This document shows, one piece after another, positions 12,038 to 21,621 of a stretch of DNA of 64,000 bases. The DNA comes from an uncultured Steroidobacter sp. Its GTDB lineage: Bacteria; Pseudomonadota; Gammaproteobacteria; Steroidobacterales; Steroidobacteraceae. Every line of letters begins with the position of its first letter. Within the stretch, counting starts at the first letter, position 1. Location of the stretch: contig NZ_CALFXI010000002.1 of the NCBI RefSeq assembly GCF_937958065.1, positions 62,001 through 126,000 on the forward strand, written 5' to 3'. The notes under the pieces were generated by a model, which saw nothing but the letters and a program-made list of their open reading frames with translations, searched no databases and was not told where the DNA came from. The position numbers and the translations under genes were made by a program.

Positions 12038-14203
12038 ATGAACGCCGTACCCGCCGATTTCTCTCACGCCAGCCTGCAAGCCGGATCCCCGGGGCCCCTG
12101 GGCGCCACCTGGACCGGCAATGGTGTGAATTTCGCTGTCCATGCCAGCGGCGCCGCACGCGTCGAGCTTTGTCTGTTCGATGACAGCGGCGAGCGCGAGC
12201 TGGTCCGGCTCGCATTGCCCGAGCGCACCGAAAATGTTTGGCACGGTTTCCTGCCCGCGCCTCATGGTGTGCCGGGCGTCGTATATGGATATCGCGTGCA
12301 CGGTCCGTACGATCCCTCGTATGGCTTGCGACACAACCCGCACAAGCTGCTGCTCGATCCGTATGCACGCGCGCTCGCCGGCAAGTTCGAATGGAATGCC
12401 GCGCTGTTCGGTCATGTGCCCGATCAGCCGGGCGAGCAGATAAACACCGCGGACAGCGCGCCGTATATGTACAAGGCGCGCGTCGTGCAATCCGAATTCG
12501 CCTGGAGCGAAGATTGTCCGCCGGCGGTGCCGTGGCGGGATACGGTCATTTATGAATTGCACGTCAAGGGATTCACCAAGCTGCATCCCGCCGTGCCCGA
12601 GCGCGAGCGTGGCAAGTTCCTGGGCCTGGCCCAACCCGCCGTGATCAATTATCTCAAGCAGCTGGGCATCACCGCCGTCGAGCTGCTGCCGGTGCAGGCG
12701 TTCGTTTCCGAGGAGTTCGTCGCCAAGCGCGGCCTGGTGAACTACTGGGGTTACAGTCCGCTGGCATGGTTCGCGCCCCATCCGGATTACGGCATCGACG
12801 ATCCGGTCGCTGAATTCCGCACCATGGTGAAGGCGCTGCATGCCGCCGGCATCGAGGTGATTCTCGACGTGGTGTTCAATCACACCGTCGAAGGCAACGA
12901 GCGCGGGCCGACGCTCAGCTGGCGCGGCCTGGACAACGCCGCTTATTACAAGCTCGACAGCACCAACCTGAGTCGCTATGTCGATCGTTCCGGCACCGGC
13001 AACACGATCGCCATCGGCAATGCTGCGGCTCGCAAGCTGATCATCGATTGCATGCGTTACTGGGTCGAGGAGATGCACGTCGACGGCTTCCGTTTCGATC
13101 TGGCTGCCGTGCTGGGTCGTGACAACGCGCCGTTCCGCACCGACGCTGCGTTCTTCAAAGCAGTCGCGGCCGAGCCGTCATTGCGCTACGTGAAGCTGAT
13201 CGCCGAGCCCTGGGATGTGGGGCCGGACGGCTATCAGCTCAGCCACTTCCCGGCCGGCTGGTCGGAATGGAACGACTTGTATCGCGACACCATGCGCGGC
13301 TTCTGGCGTGGCAATCCCGGCATTCTCGGCAACTTCGCCGAGCGCTTCGCCGGCTCCAGCGATTTGTTTCGTGCCAGCGGCCGCCGGCCGACCGCGAGCA
13401 TCAATTACATTGCCTGTCACGATGGCTTCACCGCCTACGACGCCACGGCGTACGAACAGAAGCACAACGAGGCCAACCTCGAAGACAACCGCGACGGCCA
13501 CAATCACAATCTGAGCTGGAACTGCGGTGTCGAAGGACCGACCGACGATCCGGCGGTGGTCGAGCTGCGCGAGCGACAGATTCGCAATCTGCTCGCGACC
13601 CTGCTGCTGTCGCAGGGCGTGCCGATGCTGCTGGCGGGCGATGAGTTCGGGCGTTCGCAGCGAGGTAACAACAATGCCTACTGCCAGGACAACGAGCTCA
13701 GCTGGATCGACTGGTCGCAGGCGGAACGGCGCAGCTGGTTGACCGCATTCGTACGGCAACTGCTCACGTTGCGACGGTATGCGGCCGGCCTGAGACGCGA
13801 TACCTTCCTGAAAGGAGCGCGCCAGGTCGATCGCGAGCACAAGGACATCAGCTGGCGCCATCCGCTCGGTCACGAGCTGAACGCGGGCGACTGGCACGAC
13901 GCCAACGCTCGTGCCATCGGCGTGCTGATCGGCCATGCTTTCACCGATCCCTATGGAACACCGAACGGACATCTGCTGTTTCTGTGCAATGCTGGTGACC
14001 AACCCTGCGAGTTCCTCTTGCCCGCGCCGACCACCGGGGTTGTGTGGCAGACCGTGTTCGACACGGCACGCTGGCGCGCGAACGATCTCGGCGACCGGCT
14101 CGGCGCCGGGCAGAACTGCGTGGTCGCACCGCATTCGTGTGTATTGCTCGCCGATGGCGCGGCACCCGTCACCGTTCGTAGCGGATTTGCACTGAAAACG
14201 TAA
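12038..14203 (+). CDS. glgX: Glycogen debranching enzyme (isoamylase type)
   Basis: 721 residues. It hydrolyses alpha-1,6 branches left after phosphorylase trimming. A CBM48-like N-terminal domain (LGATWTGNGVNFAVHASGA) leads into a GH13 barrel with VIYELHVKGFTKLHP, DVVFNHTVEG, the nucleophile segment DGFRFDLAAVLGRD and IAEPWD. The NYIACHDGF segment supplies the third catalytic region. ATG 12038 places the carbohydrate-binding domain at the N-terminus. The stop codon abuts the malQ ATG with no spacer, which indicates translational coupling. Confidence 0.97.
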   Translation: MNAVPADFSHASLQAGSPGPLGATWTGNGVNFAVHASGAARVELCLFDDSGERELVRLALPERTENVWHGFLPAPHGVPGVVYGYRVHGPYDPSYGLRHNPHKLLLDPYARALAGKFEWNAALFGHVPDQPGEQINTADSAPYMYKARVVQSEFAWSEDCPPAVPWRDTVIYELHVKGFTKLHPAVPERERGKFLGLAQPAVINYLKQLGITAVELLPVQAFVSEEFVAKRGLVNYWGYSPLAWFAPHPDYGIDDPVAEFRTMVKALHAAGIEVILDVVFNHTVEGNERGPTLSWRGLDNAAYYKLDSTNLSRYVDRSGTGNTIAIGNAAARKLIIDCMRYWVEEMHVDGFRFDLAAVLGRDNAPFRTDAAFFKAVAAEPSLRYVKLIAEPWDVGPDGYQLSHFPAGWSEWNDLYRDTMRGFWRGNPGILGNFAERFAGSSDLFRASGRRPTASINYIACHDGFTAYDATAYEQKHNEANLEDNRDGHNHNLSWNCGVEGPTDDPAVVELRERQIRNLLATLLLSQGVPMLLAGDEFGRSQRGNNNAYCQDNELSWIDWSQAERRSWLTAFVRQLLTLRRYAAGLRRDTFLKGARQVDREHKDISWRHPLGHELNAGDWHDANARAIGVLIGHAFTDPYGTPNGHLLFLCNAGDQPCEFLLPAPTTGVVWQTVFDTARWRANDLGDRLGAGQNCVVAPHSCVLLADGAAPVTVRSGFALKT

Positions 14204-16396
14204 ATGGACAACCCGATCCGTGAACTTGCCCGGTTGTACGGAATCGCGGATTCCTATCTCGATTTTCGCGGCCAGCCGCGGCAAGTCTCGGTCGAATCGC
14301 AAGCCGCCATTCTGGCGGCGTTGAGTGTCGATGCCGCCGACGCTGTCGCGGCCGAGAAATCCATTCACGAGTTCCGGGCCCGTCGCTGGACGGGATTCGT
14401 GCCGCCGGTCGTCGTCGGCCGGGAAGCGCAGCTGATTACCGTACCGATTGCGGTGCCCGTGGATCTGGCCGCGAAGCGGGTCGAATGGAGCGTGACGCTC
14501 GAAAATGGCGAGCAGCGCACCGGGCATGCGTTGCTCTCGAAGCTGCAAACGGTCGAGGAAGCGAACGTCGACAATCGTTTCTACGTCCGTCTGGCCGTGC
14601 CGCTGCCGGAGTTGCCGCTCGGCTATCACACCGCATCGTTCGTGCTCGATACCGGCCTGGAAGGGGCGTTGCGACTCATCGTGACGCCCGAGCAGTGCTT
14701 CGAAGCGCACGCGATCGCCGAGGGCAAGAAACTCTGGGGCATCGCCGTGCAGCTGTATTCGTTGCGCGCCGATGACAACTGGGGCATCGGCGATTTTCGT
14801 GACTTGCGCAATCTGATCCGCCTGTCGGCGCCGCTCGGCTGCGGCATCATCGGCTTGAATCCGCTGCACGCGCTGATGCCGGCCAATCCGTCGCATATCA
14901 GCCCGTACAGTCCTTCGAATCGCCAGTTCCTCAATGTGCTGTATGTCAGCGTCGAGGACGTGCCCGACTTCGCCGAGTGCGAGCCGGCGCGTCAACGCGT
15001 CGCCGAGGAGCAGTTTCAGGCGACGCTGCGGGAGCTGCGCGCGACCAGGAACGTCGATTACGTCAGAGTCGCGGCCGCCAAGTTCGAGATTCTCTCGTTG
15101 TTGTACGCGAACTTTCGAACGCGTCACCTTGCCGAGAACACCGTGCGCGGTCAGGCCTTCCGACAGTTCCAGGAGATGCAGGGCGATCCACTGCGGCTGC
15201 ACGCGATCTACGACGCGCTCGACGGTCACTTCCGCCTGCAGGGGCCGCAGTACTGGGGCTGGCCGAGCTGGCCCGAGGAATATCGCGACTCGACCTCATC
15301 GGCTGTGCAACGGTTCGCACGCGAGCGCGCCGAGGATGTCGAGTACTTTGAATATCTGCAATGGCTCGCGGCCGAGCAATTGGCCGCGGCACAGAGCACT
15401 GCTCGTGAGTGCGGCATGGCCGTTGGTATCTATGGTGACGTAGCCGTCGGGGCGAATCCGGCGGGATCGGAGACGTGGTCCAATCGTCATCTGTATCTGC
15501 AGGGCGCATCGGTCGGCGCGCCTCCGGATGCGCTGGCATTGAAAGGCCAGGACTGGGGTATTCCGCCGCAGGATCCGGTCGAGCTGCGCGCCCAGCAGTA
15601 CCAGCCTTTCATTGGCCTGGTCCGGAACATGATGCGTTACGTGGCGGCGCTGCGCTTCGATCACGTGATGACCTTGTATCGCCTGTGGTGGGTGCCGCGC
15701 GGGCTGCTGTCGAAGGACGGAACCTATGTCCACTATCCGCTGGCCGATCTGATCGCCATTCTCGCGCTGGAAAGCCAGCGCAATCACTGCATCGTGATTG
15801 GCGAGGATCTGGGCACGGTGCCGGAAGCGATGACCGAGGCGATGGAGCATTACCGCACCTATCACTACAAGGTGCTGATGTTCGAGCAGGCGCTCGACGG
15901 TACATTCAAGCGACCGGATCAGTATGTGCCGCACGCGATGGCCGTCATCACGACGCACGACTTGCCGACGCTGCGAGGCTGGTGGGAAGGCAGCGATGTG
16001 ACTTTGCGGGCGCAGCTCGATCTGTATCCGACCGATGAGTTGCGTCAGCAAGCACAGGATGCGCGCGTACGAGATCGCGTCTGCTTGTTGAGAGCCTTGG
16101 TTGCGGCGGGCTTGTGGCACTGGCACGACGGCGAGCCGCTGCCACCTTACTCGGCGGCGCTGTCGCGGGCGGTACATGCGTTCATCGGCTTGTCCAGCTC
16201 GAATATTGCGCTGCTGCAGATCGAAGATCTGATCGGCATGACCGATCCGGTCAACGTGCCCGGCACGGACACCGAGCATGCCAACTGGCAACGCAAGGTG
16301 ACCGCGTCACTTACTGACATATTCTCCAGCCCCGAGACTGCAGATATTCTCGCGGCGATGGATTCGGCTCGCAAAGGTGTGAACCCGAACGCCTGA
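14204..16396 (+). CDS. malQ: 4-alpha-glucanotransferase (amylomaltase)
   Basis: 730 residues, GH77. It disproportionates short maltodextrins so that phosphorylase can continue. Signatures: GIAVQLYSLRADDNWGIGDF, the SHISPYSPSNR segment, the nucleophile region LRFDHVMTLYRLWW, IGEDLGTVP (general acid) and TTHDLPTLRGWW. The start codon directly follows the glgX stop. Together glgP, glgX, glgB and malQ make a glycogen remodelling set. The synthesis genes glgC and glgA are not in the window. Confidence 0.96.
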   Translation: MDNPIRELARLYGIADSYLDFRGQPRQVSVESQAAILAALSVDAADAVAAEKSIHEFRARRWTGFVPPVVVGREAQLITVPIAVPVDLAAKRVEWSVTLENGEQRTGHALLSKLQTVEEANVDNRFYVRLAVPLPELPLGYHTASFVLDTGLEGALRLIVTPEQCFEAHAIAEGKKLWGIAVQLYSLRADDNWGIGDFRDLRNLIRLSAPLGCGIIGLNPLHALMPANPSHISPYSPSNRQFLNVLYVSVEDVPDFAECEPARQRVAEEQFQATLRELRATRNVDYVRVAAAKFEILSLLYANFRTRHLAENTVRGQAFRQFQEMQGDPLRLHAIYDALDGHFRLQGPQYWGWPSWPEEYRDSTSSAVQRFARERAEDVEYFEYLQWLAAEQLAAAQSTARECGMAVGIYGDVAVGANPAGSETWSNRHLYLQGASVGAPPDALALKGQDWGIPPQDPVELRAQQYQPFIGLVRNMMRYVAALRFDHVMTLYRLWWVPRGLLSKDGTYVHYPLADLIAILALESQRNHCIVIGEDLGTVPEAMTEAMEHYRTYHYKVLMFEQALDGTFKRPDQYVPHAMAVITTHDLPTLRGWWEGSDVTLRAQLDLYPTDELRQQAQDARVRDRVCLLRALVAAGLWHWHDGEPLPPYSAALSRAVHAFIGLSSSNIALLQIEDLIGMTDPVNVPGTDTEHANWQRKVTASLTDIFSSPETADILAAMDSARKGVNPNA

Positions 16397-16442
16397 GTCG
16401 CATCCTGGTTCTGCTATCGTGCGCACCGTTGAGGGGAGCTCC

Positions 16443-16823
16443 ATGCATCGCAGCCGACTCGCTGGGTTCATCATCGATTGCAAGACCGACGATCTCGAAC
16501 AGGCCGCGCAATTCTGGTCCGCCGCGCTCGGCTATGAGCTGCGGCCCAAGCACGAAGAGCCCAGTCCCCTGTACCGTTGCATGCTCACCGACGAGCTCGG
16601 GCTGCACGTCGAGGTGCAGGCGGTGCAGCACGACAGTCGGGTACACCTGGACATCGAGACCGATGACATCGAGGCGGAAGCGCAGCGACTGGAGGCCCTC
16701 GGCGCCAGGCGCATCCAGCAGGTGCATACCTGGCTCGTCATGGAAGCACCTACAGGCCAGCGATTCTGTATAGTCCGGCCACAGAACAAGAACTTCGCGG
16801 ACACCGCGAACCAGTGGAAATGA
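16443..16823 (+). CDS. VOC superfamily (glyoxalase-like) protein
   Basis: 126 residues with the two beta-alpha-beta-beta-beta modules of the vicinal-oxygen-chelate fold: LAGFIIDCKTDDLEQAAQFWSAALGYEL at the start and HLDIETDDIEAEAQRLEALGARR in the second half. The ATG at 16443 follows a GAGGGGAG ribosome-binding site. Substrate unknown; the fold covers glyoxalases, dioxygenases and antibiotic-binding proteins. It follows malQ by 46 bp and may be read through from it. Confidence 0.8.
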   Translation: MHRSRLAGFIIDCKTDDLEQAAQFWSAALGYELRPKHEEPSPLYRCMLTDELGLHVEVQAVQHDSRVHLDIETDDIEAEAQRLEALGARRIQQVHTWLVMEAPTGQRFCIVRPQNKNFADTANQWK

Positions 16824-16942
16824 GGCCGCGGACCGGTCAATCCGTATTAGGGGATGCAAAGTTTGGTGTTGTCGGTGGATCCATTTCGGCGTGTGGTGCG
16901 TTAACCGCCGGCGAGGGATCACACCGTCTGGGAGGATATGTG

Positions 16943-17122
16943 ATGTTTAGAGTGAGCAAGCCCGATTCTTTGCCGGTGCGTCCGCGAGTGACCCCGGATC
17001 CAGAGCGTGCCGCCGAGTTGCAGCGCCGGATGGATGCACTGCAGTACCGGCCCGAAACAGGGTTCCATCGCGATCGCCTTCAGGGGAAGACCGAGAGACC
17101 GGCACTGCGGCTGGTGAAGTAA
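16943..17122 (+). CDS. Small hypothetical protein (59 residues)
   Basis: ATG 16943 has a good ribosome-binding site (GGGAGG at 16930-16935), and the frame closes 26 bp before a strong terminator. Both support a real small gene. The protein is basic and proline-rich at the N-terminus (FRVSKPDSLPVRPRVTPDPE) with one short helix (AAELQRRMDALQ). It has no membrane segment and no cysteine. I do not recognise it. Confidence 0.55.
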   Translation: MFRVSKPDSLPVRPRVTPDPERAAELQRRMDALQYRPETGFHRDRLQGKTERPALRLVK

Positions 17123-17147
17123 AGAACAAACCGCAGTAGGGACGGAC

Positions 17148-17174
17148 AAGGGCGATCGAATCGATCGCCCTTTT
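17148..17174 (+). terminator. Rho-independent terminator
   Basis: Hairpin AAGGGCGATCG / CGATCGCCCTT with a three-base loop and a T-rich tail ending the plus-strand unit. It also separates that unit from the converging cytochrome b561 gene. Confidence 0.75.
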
Positions 17175-17178
17175 CATT

Positions 17179-17871
17179 TCAGGTGGCGATCCACCACACG
17201 ACGCCGCTGGCGAGCACGATGCCGGGGAGAATGCGCCAGGCCGGCACCGCCCGCATCGGACGCACAGGCACGTTGCGGCGATGACCGGTGAGCATGGCCA
17301 CGATCAGGTTGTCCTTCTTCACCAGCAGATAAAACAAGATCGCGGCGATGTGCAGCCCGACGAAGCCGAGGATGACGTTGAACACCAGCTCGTGAATGTC
17401 GGCCAGCGTGCGGCTGGTATCGAAGCTCACCAGATGTGACAGCGGGCCGGATTCGATACCGTCCACGTCGCTTACGAACAAACCGATAACCACCTGCGCC
17501 AGCATCAACGTGAGCATCGCCGCGACGCTCCAGCCGCCGAGCGGATTGTGACCGGCATCCCGATGCTCTTCGCGCGACTCGCGCAGGTAAGCGACTATGC
17601 CGCTCGGGCCGCGCAGGAAATGTGAGAAGCGCGCGCTCGAGCTGCCGGCGAACCCCCAGTAGATTCGAAACACCAGCAAGCCCAGCAGCGCGTAGCCGCT
17701 GTAGCGATGCCAGTCCATCATGTTCTCCTCCGCGGTCCACCACGACAGCGTGATACAGAAAACAAACAACCAGTGCGTCAGTCGCACCGGCCAGTCCCAG
17801 ACGCGAATGGCTGTGTCGTTGGCGGTCTCGTTCACCACGTAACCCCGATGATTCCTGATCCGAAGCCCCAT
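17179..17871 (-). CDS. Cytochrome b561 / Ni-Fe hydrogenase b-type cytochrome
   Basis: 230 residues, four predicted membrane helices. The family binds two b hemes and passes electrons between quinones and periplasmic partners. Candidate heme-ligand histidines lie in VRLTHWLFVF, the MDWHRYSGYALL helix and the later DIHELVFNVILGFVGLHIAAILFYLL helix. ATG 17871 is used; a GTG at 17835 giving VNETANDTAIRVWDW matches many relatives better and may be the true start. It lies downstream of the MATE gene, 65 bp away, on the same strand. The electron partner is unknown. Confidence 0.85.
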   Translation of the reverse strand: MGLRIRNHRGYVVNETANDTAIRVWDWPVRLTHWLFVFCITLSWWTAEENMMDWHRYSGYALLGLLVFRIYWGFAGSSSARFSHFLRGPSGIVAYLRESREEHRDAGHNPLGGWSVAAMLTLMLAQVVIGLFVSDVDGIESGPLSHLVSFDTSRTLADIHELVFNVILGFVGLHIAAILFYLLVKKDNLIVAMLTGHRRNVPVRPMRAVPAWRILPGIVLASGVVWWIAT

Positions 17872-17936
17872 AGCATCGCATGAAACTCCGCTGAAAGAAG
17901 CGCCCCGTCTGGGAGGCGGCCAAGCTGACGTCGCTG

Positions 17937-19376
17937 TCAGCGAAGACGGATTTTCTCCCACGCGCCGGAGCGCCAGCGAATCAGCAGCACCATGGAGATC
18001 AGAATGATGTAGATGAGCGCCGCGAGCCACCCGCCGAGCGCGCCCAGGCCGAACTGCGGCAGGCCATCGATCCAGCCGCCGCCCGGGTCGAACGAGAGCA
18101 TGTGCGCCAGGGGCACGAACACCAGCCAGGACAGCACCAGCACGCAGATCGCGGGCACCGTCGCGTCACCGGCGCCACGCAGGCTGAAGGAACAGGCGAA
18201 ATTCAAGCCATCGAACAACTGATAAGCCGCGGCCACCCACATCAGGGTGCTGCCGAGCTGGATCACCGCCAGCGCTTGCGGATCGTTGTCGGCGACAAAC
18301 GTCGGAATCAGCCACGGCGCGGTGAGTCCGAGCAACAGGCCGGCGCTGCCCATATAGGTCATGCACATCACCACGATGCTGTTGCCGATGCGACGGGCCC
18401 AAGCGCGATCGCCCATGCCGATGGATTGACCCACCAGCGTCGTGCCCGCCATCGCGATGCCGATCGCCGGCATGAACGAGATGGAAGTCAGCATCATGAC
18501 GACCTGGGTCGCGGCGCCGTCCACCGTGCCGAGATGCACTTGCATGAGCTGAAACATCGCGAAGCCGAGCACGTCGGCCGCGATCAACATTCCCATCGGC
18601 AGACCGAGCTTCCACTGCGAGGCGATCTTGTCGACGCGCGGCCGCCACATCAGCCGGGATTGGAACGCACGATGCATGCGGGGACCGACGAAAATACTCA
18701 AGCCCACCAGCAAACCCAAAGTCTGCGCGCAGTTCGTGGCCCACGCCGCGCCGGCGATGCCCCAGCCGAGCTGAAAAATAAACAACTGCGCGAAGCAGGC
18801 GTTGCTGATGCAGACCAGCGCGTCGACCATGAACGAAATCCTCGGCCGGCCGATGCCGTTGAAGAATCCGAGCATGCCCCACAGCGCGACGCCCAGGGGC
18901 GCACCAAACATGCGCGGCTGCCAGAACTGCACAGCCAGCGCCTGCACGTCGGGCGCCAGGCCGAAGGGGTCGAGCAGGGCATTGCCATTCACCGCGATCA
19001 GCCAGAACAAAGGGGTGACCAGCAACGCCGCCCACATCGAAATCCAGCCCGCTTGCGAGGCGCGCTTCAGCCGTCGTCCGCCGAAGGCTTGCGCCACCAA
19101 TGTTTGTCCGGCCAGGCCGACGCCGCCAAACAATGCGATACACGCAATCACTGGCCAGTGAATCGCGGCGATGGCGGCGAGCGCATCGGTGGAGATGCGC
19201 CCGACGAACCACGTGTCCGTAAGATTCAGGATCGCTTGAATGGCGCTGTTTGCCGCGAAGGGCACGGCGAGCGCGATGATGGCTCGCACATCCACACGCG
19301 CACGACCCGACGCGTCCAGCCGCTGCGCGGGCAAGGACGTCATCGGAGCGGTCGGTTTGGGAAGGACGGTGTCCAT
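17937..19376 (-). CDS. MATE family multidrug/toxin exporter
   Basis: 479 residues with about 12 membrane segments in two related halves. ILNLTDTWFVGRISTDALAAIA in the first helices and GVGLAGQTLVAQAFGG are MATE-type signatures, repeated in the second half as MAGTTLVGQSIG. MATE proteins export cationic drugs with H+ or Na+ coupling. The start at 19376 gives a 30-residue cytoplasmic tail before the first helix; an internal ATG at 19343 is also possible. It probably forms an operon with the cytochrome b561 gene. Substrate unknown. Confidence 0.92.
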   Translation of the reverse strand: MDTVLPKPTAPMTSLPAQRLDASGRARVDVRAIIALAVPFAANSAIQAILNLTDTWFVGRISTDALAAIAAIHWPVIACIALFGGVGLAGQTLVAQAFGGRRLKRASQAGWISMWAALLVTPLFWLIAVNGNALLDPFGLAPDVQALAVQFWQPRMFGAPLGVALWGMLGFFNGIGRPRISFMVDALVCISNACFAQLFIFQLGWGIAGAAWATNCAQTLGLLVGLSIFVGPRMHRAFQSRLMWRPRVDKIASQWKLGLPMGMLIAADVLGFAMFQLMQVHLGTVDGAATQVVMMLTSISFMPAIGIAMAGTTLVGQSIGMGDRAWARRIGNSIVVMCMTYMGSAGLLLGLTAPWLIPTFVADNDPQALAVIQLGSTLMWVAAAYQLFDGLNFACSFSLRGAGDATVPAICVLVLSWLVFVPLAHMLSFDPGGGWIDGLPQFGLGALGGWLAALIYIILISMVLLIRWRSGAWEKIRLR

Positions 19377-19506
19377 GCCGGGAGGGGAACAAAAAAGACG
19401 CGCAGGGTAGCGTCAACGCGCGCCGCCGTCATCCGCGTGAAGATGACAGAACCTGACGGCAGCTGAAGCGCGTACCGGCATCGTCGCCGCTGCACACGCC
19501 GGTGCA

Positions 19507-19543
19507 AATAAAAAAGGCGGCCCGAGCGGGCCGCCTTTGGTTA
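19507..19543 (-). terminator. Rho-independent terminator of the receiver-TonB gene
   Basis: The 11-bp stem AAAGGCGGCCC / GGGCCGCCTTT at 19513-19538 has a short loop. On the minus strand it is followed by a run of T (plus strand AATAAAAA). It ends the monocistronic gene at 19564-21621. Confidence 0.85.
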
Positions 19544-19563
19544 CGTCTGTGTTACGTGGCGGG

Positions 19564-21621
19564 TTAGTTCGGCGCCGCCTGCTGCGAGAACTTCAGGCGC
19601 ACCATGGCGCGCTGCTCGACACGCTGACCGTTGCGCTCGACCGGCTCGAAGCGCCACTGGCGCACGGCGCGGATCGCAGCATCGTCGAATACGTCGGCGG
19701 GGCTGGCATTGCGCACTTCCACCTGATCGACCGTGCCGTTGGTCTGCACGGTGAAGGCCAGTTCCACCCAGCCTTCGATGCCGCGTTTGCGGGCCGAATC
19801 CGGATATGAAGGCGACACCATGCGCACGCGCTTCAACGAAGCGGCGGACACGATGTTGGTCTGCTGCAGGTTCGCATCGCGAGCCGCGGCCAGATCCGCT
19901 TCAGCCTGCGAGATGGCCGGGCCGTTGAAGCGCTGACCGACATCCTTCGCGGCGGCGATCAGCTGTGACGAACGCTCGAACGCTTTCGCGTTCATCGCCT
20001 GGCGGCCGGAGTCGAGCAGACGGGTCGAGAGCGTGCGCGACAGTTCGTCCACTTCCGGACGATTCGGCGCGGCAGTGCGCAGACTGGCCAGCAGATCGCG
20101 AGCGCTGTCGCCCGGCGGATCGATCAGCTTGCCCTCGGTGATGCGCTGGCGAACATCGGAGATCATCGTGTCGACATTCGGGCCGGCGCCGGCCTGCGAG
20201 GCACCCGGTGCGTTGCTCGCCGGACGGCGCGCGCCGGCCGACTGCGCCGGCGCACCCGCCGCCGTGTTCGGGCCCGCACCAGAAGCAGCGGTGCGAGTCG
20301 CTTCAGCGAGCGAACGTTCGACGGCAGCGAGCGCGCTGCCTGCCGAACCCATCTGACGCGCGCCCTGCACATATGCGATGGCCGTGTCGATGTTGCCGCC
20401 TGCGAGTGACTTGCGGGCTTCTTCAGTCAGCTGTGCGCTGAACTCACGAATCGTGGCCAACACCGTGGGATCGGTTGGATCCAGCCGGCGCGCTTCGAGC
20501 AACGCATCTTTCGCGCTGCCGCCGGTCGGCGTCAGCAGCCGGCCGTTGGCCATGCGATCGTTCGCCGTGTTGATCAGCGAGCGCACGCGATTGCCGACTT
20601 CCTGGGCCTGCGACAGTTTCAAACGTTCGCGTTCGCGCGCGACCTGGGTGTCCAGGAACGCCAGACGCGGATGGGTCGAGTCGATGTCACGCGCGGTTTC
20701 GATGGTGCGGATGGCTTCTTCCAAACGTTCGGCCAGCAGCGCGGCTTCGGCGCGTTCCAGGATCTTGTCGACCACGGCGCGGATGCCATCCTTCGCGTCC
20801 TGGCTGTTCGGATCCAGCGCCAGCGCGCTTCGATACAGATCCAGCGCGCTCTCGCCCTGCGGCTCGATGAATTTGTTCTGATTGAACGCCTCTTTGGCGA
20901 GCGCGAGCTCGGCTTTGACCGGATCCGGACGTTCCGGCACGCCGCCCGGCTGCTGCGCTCCGGGCGCGGCGGGCACGTTCACGACCGGCGGAACTTCGGG
21001 CTCGCCGGTAAAGCGGTTGACTCCGAACCAGATACCGCCGATGACGACCAGCAGACCCGCGGCGAGCGCGCCGTAGGTCATCACGTAATTTTTGCTACCC
21101 CCTTCGCCTGCGGCACCGCCCGTGCTCAGGCGCTGGCCGGCGGCCGACAGGTCCAGGTGCTGCTTGACCGCCGCTTCCAGCGCGAGGCGCGTCTGGCCAT
21201 GTGACAACGGCGTGAGCAGGAAGCGGAAGATCCGGCCGGCGGCGGTGAGCTGCATCAGGGCCGAGCTGTCCTCGCGCTTGCCCGCAACCACCACGACCAG
21301 CTCAGGGAAATGCTGAGTCAGCTGCGCAACCATCGAGGCCACGTCGGCGGTGCTCGCGGTGTCCGCGACCAGCACGCCCGGCTTCAGGTTGGAAAGTTTC
21401 TCCGCAACATGGTCCAGGTCGGGTGCAAACGCCACGGAAACGCCTCGAGGCGCCGCCTTTTTGACCGTTTCTACCAAATTGGCGTCACGGCTCAGGACCA
21501 GGATGGGCGGCGACGCGCCTTCTTCCAACTGCCGCAGGGCTTGTGAATCGTCGATCTCCAAGTTGACCTCGTCCTGAGTGTTTCCGTGTCCTGAGGAACG
21601 ACTATGTTGCGCGTTGGCCAT
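19564..21621 (-). CDS. TonB-family protein with N-terminal receiver-like domain (paralogue A)
   Basis: 685 residues. Residues about 38-150 resemble a response-regulator receiver: Asp87 in VLVADTAS is at the phosphorylation position, but the conserved lysine is Thr137 (FRFLLTP). One membrane helix lies at 180-200. The periplasmic part has TPR-like modules repeating the motif L(I/L)xPxG(D/E)SA (FIEPQGESALDLY, RLLTPTGGSAKD, KLIDPPGDSARD). It ends in a TonB C-terminal domain (YPDSARKRGIEGWVELAF, AIRAVRQWRFEP). The ribosome-binding site GGAGGGG is strong. A paralogue of the same design is at 36164-37981. Role unknown; a link from cytoplasmic signalling to the cell envelope is my inference. Confidence 0.85.
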   Translation of the reverse strand: MANAQHSRSSGHGNTQDEVNLEIDDSQALRQLEEGASPPILVLSRDANLVETVKKAAPRGVSVAFAPDLDHVAEKLSNLKPGVLVADTASTADVASMVAQLTQHFPELVVVVAGKREDSSALMQLTAAGRIFRFLLTPLSHGQTRLALEAAVKQHLDLSAAGQRLSTGGAAGEGGSKNYVMTYGALAAGLLVVIGGIWFGVNRFTGEPEVPPVVNVPAAPGAQQPGGVPERPDPVKAELALAKEAFNQNKFIEPQGESALDLYRSALALDPNSQDAKDGIRAVVDKILERAEAALLAERLEEAIRTIETARDIDSTHPRLAFLDTQVARERERLKLSQAQEVGNRVRSLINTANDRMANGRLLTPTGGSAKDALLEARRLDPTDPTVLATIREFSAQLTEEARKSLAGGNIDTAIAYVQGARQMGSAGSALAAVERSLAEATRTAASGAGPNTAAGAPAQSAGARRPASNAPGASQAGAGPNVDTMISDVRQRITEGKLIDPPGDSARDLLASLRTAAPNRPEVDELSRTLSTRLLDSGRQAMNAKAFERSSQLIAAAKDVGQRFNGPAISQAEADLAAARDANLQQTNIVSAASLKRVRMVSPSYPDSARKRGIEGWVELAFTVQTNGTVDQVEVRNASPADVFDDAAIRAVRQWRFEPVERNGQRVEQRAMVRLKFSQQAAPN

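Noticed and set aside
13178..15229. A 683-codon frame antisense to glgX and malQ
   Set aside because: It spans two well-supported genes on the opposite strand and has the same GC-driven shadow composition.
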